Assembly (NCBI RefSeq): GCF_030297595.1
Contig: NZ_AP028138.1
Span: 1,426,001-1,490,000, forward strand
Length of the DNA: 64,000 nucleotides
Source of the DNA: Polynucleobacter sp. HIN7
Lineage (GTDB): Bacteria; Pseudomonadota; Gammaproteobacteria; Burkholderiales; Burkholderiaceae
Direction: 5' to 3'
In this document: piece by piece, positions 58,725-64,000 of the stretch
Layout of the letters: the number at the start of each line of letters is the position of its first letter
How positions within the stretch are numbered: position 1 is the stretch's first letter
Program-made: the position numbers and the translations under genes
The notes under the pieces: generated by a model
Seen by the model: the letters and a program-made list of their open reading frames with translations, nothing else
Database searches by the model: none
Told to the model about the DNA's origin: nothing

Positions 58725-59485
58725 TGGCCCCATCCGCACTGCCCCGTCAATTTGCGCTCGATATCAATCAAGCCCCTAAACCCTCATTGCACAATTTTTT
58801 ACCGAATGGTAATGAGGCACTGATTGACGCACTCAACCAGTCCATCGCTCGTTGGAACTCTCCTGCTAAGACCGCTTCCCACTCGATTGAGGGACGCTGG
58901 TTTTATTGGTGGGGAAGCGCTGGCGCCGGATGCTCTCATCTTCTTAGCGCTATCGCAAACCAAGCGCAAACGCTTGGGATGGGATCGATTCGCCTGCTAC
59001 CCAACGATCCGAGTACCTGGGTCGATGCCGAGCACAAACTCTCTGCAGCGGTAAACCCTGCACCGATCATCATGACCGTTGATGATGTGGATCAGCTGGA
59101 TACGCATCAACAAGCCAGCCTTTTTCGCTTACTCAATTTAGTACATGCCTCACCACACTCGTTTGTGTATCTATCTGGGCATGTGCCCCCTGCACAATTG
59201 ACATTACGAGAAGACTTGCGTACCCGTCTTGGCTGGGGGCTGATCTTTGAAGTTCATCCGCTGTCTGATTCAGAGAAGATCGAGGCGCTATCTCGCGCTG
59301 CAAAAGAGCGGGGTTTGATCTTATCCAACGAAGTTTTGCCTTGGTTGATTCATCATTTCTATCGAGATATGCCGAGTTTGATGGCATTACTCGATGCGCT
59401 CGATGCCTATTCTTTGGAGACCAAGCGCGCGATTACCCTACCCTTGGTTCGTGAACTCTTACAAATTTCTGGACACACCCCATGA
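58724..59485 (+). CDS. hda: DnaA regulatory inactivator Hda
   Basis: A single AAA+ domain related to DnaA that with the sliding clamp triggers DnaA-ATP hydrolysis. 253 residues. PRQFALDI near the N-terminus resembles the clamp-binding QLSLPL of E. coli Hda. The P loop is WWGSAGAGCSHLL, with Cys in the place of the usual Lys. Walker B is IIMTVDDVDQLD; the arginine finger region is DLRTRLGWGLIF. The start overlaps the permease stop; the open frame extends 13 codons upstream inside it. Often annotated as DnaA-like. Confidence 0.88.
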   Translation: MAPSALPRQFALDINQAPKPSLHNFLPNGNEALIDALNQSIARWNSPAKTASHSIEGRWFYWWGSAGAGCSHLLSAIANQAQTLGMGSIRLLPNDPSTWVDAEHKLSAAVNPAPIIMTVDDVDQLDTHQQASLFRLLNLVHASPHSFVYLSGHVPPAQLTLREDLRTRLGWGLIFEVHPLSDSEKIEALSRAAKERGLILSNEVLPWLIHHFYRDMPSLMALLDALDAYSLETKRAITLPLVRELLQISGHTP

Positions 59486-60162
59486 CTCGCATAGCTCTGT
59501 TTGATTTAGATCACACCCTCTTACCGTTTGACAGCGATTACGAATGGGGGCAATTTCTGGTGCGCTTAGGCGTTGTTGATGGGGAGCAATATGCCAAAGC
59601 CAACGATCAGTTTTACGCCGATTACAAAATAGGTAAGCTTGATATTGATGCATTCTTACGTTTTGCGCTAAAACCCTTGGCTGACAACCCGCGTACGCAA
59701 TTAGAGGGCTGGCATCGTGCATTTATGCAAGAGAAGATCGATGGACGTCTTCATCCACAAGCGATGAGGCTTGTCCAACAACATTTAGATGCGGGGGATT
59801 TGTGTTGTGTGGTGACCGCTACCAATAGTTTTGTCACTCGCCCGATTGTGAACGCCTTTGGAATTGAACATCTAGTTGCTACTGAACCGGCCACGGAGAA
59901 TAATCAACCAAAGGCAAATTTTACTGGCGGTATTGTGGGGGTTCCGAGCTTTAAAGAAGGAAAAATTACTCGAGTTAATGATTGGTTAGCCGGTTTGGGA
60001 TTACGCTTGGAATCCATCGAGCAAAGCTTCTTTTACTCCGACTCCATGAATGATTTGCCACTATTGGAAAGAGTAACCAATCCAGTAGCCACCAATCCAG
60101 ATGTGCGCTTGCGCGCAGAAGCTGAGAAGCGAAATTGGCCGATCTTAGAACTATTTCATTAA
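59482..60162 (+). CDS. HAD-IB family phosphatase (SerB-like)
   Basis: A 226-residue haloacid dehalogenase-type phosphatase: ALFDLDHTLLPFDSDYEWG (nucleophile Asp), VTATNSFVTRPIV (second motif) and YSDSMNDLPLLERV (metal site). It belongs to the HAD-IB group with phosphoserine-type phosphatases and CicA; substrate unknown. It overlaps hda by 4 bp and is followed by pcnB after 20 bp. Confidence 0.88.
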   Translation: MTRIALFDLDHTLLPFDSDYEWGQFLVRLGVVDGEQYAKANDQFYADYKIGKLDIDAFLRFALKPLADNPRTQLEGWHRAFMQEKIDGRLHPQAMRLVQQHLDAGDLCCVVTATNSFVTRPIVNAFGIEHLVATEPATENNQPKANFTGGIVGVPSFKEGKITRVNDWLAGLGLRLESIEQSFFYSDSMNDLPLLERVTNPVATNPDVRLRAEAEKRNWPILELFH

Positions 60163-60182
60163 ATTGATCCTAGCTCATCCTC

Positions 60183-61610
60183 ATGATCACTAAATTCATC
60201 GATCGCTTATTGCGTCGAGGCCCTCGCCCAAAGTCAGATCAATCTGGGGCCACCCTAGTAGCTCATAAGGTTTCAAAGAAAACCCATCGGATCGATCCTG
60301 CCTTACTTTCAAAAAATGCAGTCAAGGTCACTCATACCCTGCAACAAGCGGGCTATAAGGCCTATATCGTGGGTGGGGCAGTTCGCGATCTGGTTTTGGG
60401 GATCGCGCCTAAAGATTTCGATGTAGCAACCAATGCCACCCCCGAGCAAGTACAAAAATTATTTAGGCGCTCACGCTTGATTGGTCGTCGCTTTCAGATT
60501 GTCCATGTCACTTATTTTGGTAAAGAGCGCCCTGAAATTATCGAGGTCTCTACCTTTCGGGCAGTACTAGAAAGTGTGGGTGAGCATATTGCCGAGAGTG
60601 GTCGTATTCTGCGTGATAACGTTTGGGGTACTCATGCCGAAGATGCTGCCCGCCGTGACTTTACGATCAATGCAATGTATTACGACCCCAGCTCAGAAAC
60701 AGTGCTCGATTATCACGGTGGCATGGAGGATATCCGCTCTAAAACGATTCGCATGATCGGCAACCCAGCAAAACGTTACCGTGAAGACCCAGTGCGTATG
60801 TTGCGAGCGATTCGCTTTGCCGCTAAGACAGGTTTTCAGATTGAGCCCAAGACCCTTGCACCGATTCATGAGCTTGGCCAATTAATCCATGACGTTCCAA
60901 GCGCTCGCCTATTCGATGAGATTTTGAAGTTACTCATGTCAGGTCATGCTTGGGCCGGAATCCAGGCATTGCGTCACGCCAACTTGCATCATGGGCTTCT
61001 ACCATTTATGGATCGTGCACTCGAAGATGCGCAAGCCGCCCAATTTATTGAACAGGCGCTGCGCAATACCGATGAACGGATTCAAATGGGCAAATCGGTT
61101 TCCCCGGGCTTTCTGTTTGCAGCCCTACTTTGGCCCGATCTAGAGAAGGAGTGGCAAGTACTCCGAAATACTGGGATGCCACCCGTTGCAGCACTCCATG
61201 CTGCAATTGATGCCGTTGTTGCCCCCTCACATACCGGCATCACCATTCAGCGTCGCCATGAGGGTGATATGCGGGATATCTGGACCATGCAACCGCGTTT
61301 TGAAAAGCGAGTGGGGCGCTACCCCGAGCGACTGCTGGAGGTTCCGCGCTTTCGGGCTGGCTACGACTTCATGCTCCTACGCGGCCAAACAGGGTATTGC
61401 AAACCCGGTCTTGGGCAATGGTGGACAGACTTTTATCATGCGGATTTACCCGAACGTGAAGCCTTGCTGGCAAGTGCCAAGCTAGAGGATTTGGCTTCTG
61501 GCAAAACCCCATCAAACCCAAATAGAAACAGGCGCCGTAGGCCAAAAAAGCCAAAACAAAACCCTGATGCCCATGCCGATTCTGGGCCAAATGACGCCAA
61601 GCAAACTTAA
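60183..61610 (+). CDS. pcnB: Polynucleotide adenylyltransferase (poly(A) polymerase I)
   Basis: Adds poly(A) tails that mark RNA for decay. 475 residues. IVGGAVRDLVLGIAPKDFDVATNATPEQV (nucleotidyltransferase site, DxD) follows a basic N-terminal region; RRDFTINAMYYDP and RYREDPVRMLRAIRFAAKTGF (seen in segments) follow. The C-terminal 35 residues are strongly basic (NRNRRRRPKKPKQNP), likely for RNA binding. The pcnB-folK-panB order is common in proteobacteria. Confidence 0.95.
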   Translation: MITKFIDRLLRRGPRPKSDQSGATLVAHKVSKKTHRIDPALLSKNAVKVTHTLQQAGYKAYIVGGAVRDLVLGIAPKDFDVATNATPEQVQKLFRRSRLIGRRFQIVHVTYFGKERPEIIEVSTFRAVLESVGEHIAESGRILRDNVWGTHAEDAARRDFTINAMYYDPSSETVLDYHGGMEDIRSKTIRMIGNPAKRYREDPVRMLRAIRFAAKTGFQIEPKTLAPIHELGQLIHDVPSARLFDEILKLLMSGHAWAGIQALRHANLHHGLLPFMDRALEDAQAAQFIEQALRNTDERIQMGKSVSPGFLFAALLWPDLEKEWQVLRNTGMPPVAALHAAIDAVVAPSHTGITIQRRHEGDMRDIWTMQPRFEKRVGRYPERLLEVPRFRAGYDFMLLRGQTGYCKPGLGQWWTDFYHADLPEREALLASAKLEDLASGKTPSNPNRNRRRRPKKPKQNPDAHADSGPNDAKQT

Positions 61611-61653
61611 TTGATTTTCAGTAAAGTAAGCGCATATTCTTAGTAGGGAACTC

Positions 61654-62163
61654 ATGGCGCAGGCCTTTATTGGATTTGGTGGAAATATTGGTGATGCTCG
61701 GCAGAGCATCACCGATGCGATTGTCTGCCTGGCTCAGCATATTCAAATCCAGATCGTGAACAAAAGCTGTTTTTATCAAAGCGCGCCTGTCAATGCTGTA
61801 GGTGGTGATTACATCAATGCGGTTGTTGAGATTGATACTGAACTCAATCCCTATGGACTTTTGTATGTTTGCCAATCAATCGAGCATCAGTTTGGTCGCG
61901 AACGTCCTTATGCCAATGCACCCCGCACCCTTGATCTTGATATTTTGTTTTATGAAGGTATTGAGCAAAACCATTCTGAGCTCACCATTCCGCATCCACG
62001 CATTGCCGAACGCTCATTTGTGATTCTTCCTTTACTTGAAATCTGCCCCGATTTTTTCTTACCCAACCACGGCCCCTTAAAAAATCTTTTGCCGAATATT
62101 GCGCACCAACGCATCACCCGCATCACTTGCAAACACTGCGATTGCGACCAACAGTTGCATTAG
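61654..62163 (+). CDS. folK: 2-amino-4-hydroxy-6-hydroxymethyldihydropteridine pyrophosphokinase
   Basis: Pyrophosphorylates hydroxymethyl dihydropterin in folate synthesis. 169 residues with MAQAFIGFGGNIGDARQSI, FYQSAPVN, RERPYANAPRTLDLDILFY (HPPK signature) and IPHPRIAERSFVILPLLEI. TAGGGAA precedes the ATG. Confidence 0.96.
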   Translation: MAQAFIGFGGNIGDARQSITDAIVCLAQHIQIQIVNKSCFYQSAPVNAVGGDYINAVVEIDTELNPYGLLYVCQSIEHQFGRERPYANAPRTLDLDILFYEGIEQNHSELTIPHPRIAERSFVILPLLEICPDFFLPNHGPLKNLLPNIAHQRITRITCKHCDCDQQLH

Positions 62164-62166
62164 GCT

Positions 62167-62178
62167 TAAAATCGGCTT
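62167..62178 (+). promoter_or_regulatory. Predicted panB -10 element, leaderless arrangement
   Basis: TAAAAT (62167-62172) is followed by CGGCTT and the panB ATG at 62179. TTGCGA 19 bp upstream of the hexamer, at the 3' end of folK, is a possible -35. No Shine-Dalgarno precedes the start. Confidence 0.45.
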
Positions 62179-62994
62179 ATGAGTTATTTACAAGGCGATA
62201 AGCCAATCACGATCACGAAGTTATTGGCCATGCATGCCGATGGCGAGAAAATTGCGGTTCTAACCGCATACGATTCCACCATGAGCGCCCTTCTCAATCG
62301 CTGTGGAATTGAAGTGATTTTGATTGGAGACTCGCTTGGTAATGTAATCCAAGGTCATAGCAGCACTACCCCGGTTACCGTTGAGGAAATGGCCTATCAC
62401 ACGCAATGCGTTGCCCGGGCTAATCACCATGCATTCTTAATTGCCGATCTACCATTTGCGAGTTATGGAGACCCAGTGCAAGCACTGGAATCAGCCGCCG
62501 AGCTGATGCGCGCAGGGGCAGACATGGTCAAGCTTGAAGGTGGAAGTTGGCAGGTCGATATCATTCAATTTTTAGTCGAGCGCAGTGTTCCGGTTTGTGC
62601 TCACTTGGGGCTTTTGCCTCAGTCTGTCCACTTGCTTGGTGGTTATAAAGTCCAAGGCAAGTCAAAAGATGCCAGCGCTCTGATGTTTGAACAAGCGCAC
62701 GCCTGCCAAGCCGCAGGCGCTCAAATGCTTGTCTTAGAGGCGATCCCATCAGCGCTCGGAGAAAAAATTACTCAATCACTTCATATTCCGACGATTGGGA
62801 TTGGAGCAGGGCCAAATTGCTCCGGACAAGTTTTAGTACTGCCAGATCTACTCGGAATTAGCCCTGGCAAAGCGCCGAAGTTTGTGAAAGACTTTATGGC
62901 TGGTAGCAGCTCGATTGAGGCAGCAATTAAAGCCTATGTTCGTGAAGTCAAGTCCGGAAAATTTCCTGGACCTGAGCACTGCTTTGCCTCTTAA
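62179..62994 (+). CDS. panB: 3-methyl-2-oxobutanoate hydroxymethyltransferase
   Basis: First step of pantothenate synthesis. 271 residues: [46 protein letters not shown] (metal Asp; seen in segments), [32 protein letters not shown] and [18 protein letters not shown]. The stop codon interlocks with that of dnaJ (TTAA). coaBC at 43 kb acts later in the same pathway. Confidence 0.96.
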   Translation: MSYLQGDKPITITKLLAMHADGEKIAVLTAYDSTMSALLNRCGIEVILIGDSLGNVIQGHSSTTPVTVEEMAYHTQCVARANHHAFLIADLPFASYGDPVQALESAAELMRAGADMVKLEGGSWQVDIIQFLVERSVPVCAHLGLLPQSVHLLGGYKVQGKSKDASALMFEQAHACQAAGAQMLVLEAIPSALGEKITQSLHIPTIGIGAGPNCSGQVLVLPDLLGISPGKAPKFVKDFMAGSSSIEAAIKAYVREVKSGKFPGPEHCFAS

Positions 62995-64000
62995 TTAAAA
63001 AAACTCTTCATGCGATCAAACCAACCCTCTTGTTGAGGACTGTGTTTTTTACCACCGCTTCGAAGTGACTCATCAAATTGAGAGAGCAATGCTTTTTGTT
63101 CCTCGGATAACTTCACCGGGGTCTCAAGCAGGACGTGCACATACAAATCGCCCAATAGGGAAGAACGCAGCTGCTTAATTCCTTTGCCGCGCAAACGGAA
63201 GGTTTTGCCGGTTTGAGTTCCCTCGGGAATCGTTAGCTCAACTCTGCCGCCAAGCGTAGGAACTTCAATATCACCACCCAAGGTGGCGGTCGCAAATGAA
63301 ACAGGCATTTGAATATGCAAATCGCTGCCATCACGCTCAAATACGGGGTGCTCTTTGACATGCACTTCGACGTAGAGATCGCCCGAAGGTCCGCCGTTAA
63401 TACCCGGCTCACCATTACCGACGGAGCGCACCCGCATACCATCATCAATGCCGGCTGGGATCTTAATTTCGAGAGTCTTTTGCTCTTTGATCTTGCCGCT
63501 GCCATGACAGGTCTTACAGGGCTTGGGTATGTATTGGCCCGTGCCACGACACTTAGGGCAGGTTTGTTGCATTGAGAAAAAGCCTTGAGCAATCCTGACT
63601 TGGCCGCGGCCATCACAGGTTGGGCATTCTTCAATCTTTGAGCCTGGCTCTGCGCCAGAACCATTACAGGTTTTGCAATTACTCCAGCTGGGCACTCGAA
63701 TTTGCGTGGTGTAACCCTCAGCGGCTTGCTCGAGGGTAATCTCCATGTTGTAGCGCAGGTCAGCGCCCTTATAAACCTGAGGACCAGAACTTCTTCCTTG
63801 ACCAAAGATATCACCAAAGATATCACCAAAGGCATCAGCAAAACCACCTGCAGCGCCCCCAAATCCACTCATGCTAGGGTCAACGCCAGCATGGCCGTAC
63901 TGATCGTACGCATTGCGCTTTTGGGGGTCCGCCAGTGTCTCGTAGGCTTCCTTGGCCTCTTTGAACTTTGCCTCGGCGGATGGATTATCAGGGTTGCGAT
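62991..64000 (-). CDS. dnaJ: Chaperone protein DnaJ (5' end cut by window edge)
   Basis: Hsp70 co-chaperone, about 336 residues visible. From the window edge: the end of the J domain ([29 protein letters not shown], seen in segments), the G/F-rich linker ([26 protein letters not shown]), the zinc-finger region with four CxxCxGxG repeats ([32 protein letters not shown]), and the C-terminal substrate-binding domains. The J-domain start and HPD motif lie beyond 64000. The frame is open through 64000, so the internal ATG at 63872 is not the start. Confidence 0.96.
   Translation of the reverse strand, partial: RNPDNPSAEAKFKEAKEAYETLADPQKRNAYDQYGHAGVDPSMSGFGGAAGGFADAFGDIFGDIFGQGRSSGPQVYKGADLRYNMEITLEQAAEGYTTQIRVPSWSNCKTCNGSGAEPGSKIEECPTCDGRGQVRIAQGFFSMQQTCPKCRGTGQYIPKPCKTCHGSGKIKEQKTLEIKIPAGIDDGMRVRSVGNGEPGINGGPSGDLYVEVHVKEHPVFERDGSDLHIQMPVSFATATLGGDIEVPTLGGRVELTIPEGTQTGKTFRLRGKGIKQLRSSLLGDLYVHVLLETPVKLSEEQKALLSQFDESLRSGGKKHSPQQEGWFDRMKSFFN

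Noticed and set aside
1..64000. Search by eye for insertion sequences, integrases, phage genes, CRISPR repeats and rRNA
   Set aside because: No transposase or integrase motifs, no regularly spaced repeats and no rRNA-like tracts were seen. The tRNA-Leu gene shows no adjacent integrase or duplicated 3' end.

Overview
The window is a dense, house-keeping stretch of a betaproteobacterial chromosome of moderate GC. The gene complement (holC-pepA-lptFG, yebC-purD-hemF-nadD-rsfS-rlmH-maf-rng, ribF-ileS-lspA-coaBC-dut, clpS-clpA, hda-pcnB-folK-panB-dnaJ) and the very short intergenic gaps fit Burkholderiaceae, most like the small-genome genus Polynucleobacter. The genus is inferred from gene order and protein character, not from a search. 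I see no transposase, integrase, phage gene, CRISPR array or rRNA. There is one tRNA gene, for Leu with anticodon CAA.

Layout. 1-5.6 kb: lgt (cut by the window edge), holC and pepA on the minus strand, then lptF-lptG and a CysB-type regulator on the plus strand, meeting tRNA-Leu. 5.7-13.5 kb: a quinone oxidoreductase, then yebC-purD-hemF-nadD-rsfS-rlmH-maf-rng. 13.5-18.2 kb: the lipid A flippase msbA diverging from three LPS-core type glycosyltransferases, then tusA. 18.3-23 kb: alaS and a TctBA membrane pair without its binding protein. 23-35 kb: glnS, an SDR, a ferredoxin-type reductase, argD, the livKHMGF branched-chain amino acid ABC transporter, ispH-fkpB and radC. 35-45 kb: rpmB-rpmG, a fatty acid desaturase, an rRNA m5C methyltransferase, purN, and ribF-ileS-lspA-coaBC-dut. 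45-53 kb: clpA-clpS, cspA, icd, a DUF192 protein, argF-argG-ppnP and rpsT. 53-64 kb: murJ, sirB1-like, miaA, purM, an AI-2E family permease, hda, a HAD phosphatase, pcnB, folK, panB and the 3' part of dnaJ.

Themes. Several genes serve the envelope: lgt and lspA mature lipoproteins, lptFG and msbA export LPS, the glycosyltransferases probably build its core, and murJ flips lipid II. Others serve arginine synthesis (argD, argF, argG), purine synthesis (purD, purM, purN), tRNA charging and modification (alaS, glnS, ileS, miaA) and proteolysis (clpSA). I found no novel multi-gene system. The most unusual signal is regulatory: at least nine genes (msbA, the adjacent glycosyltransferase, alaS, glnS, argD, fkpB, purN, clpS, panB) have a -10-like hexamer ending only 5-7 bases before the start codon and no usable Shine-Dalgarno sequence. 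This predicts leaderless or nearly leaderless mRNAs. Other points worth a look are a divergent pair separated by 10 bp, convergent genes whose stop codons interlock in a 4-bp palindrome, a radC gene without a sensible canonical start, a lipobox on LivK, and a terminator placed directly before argF.
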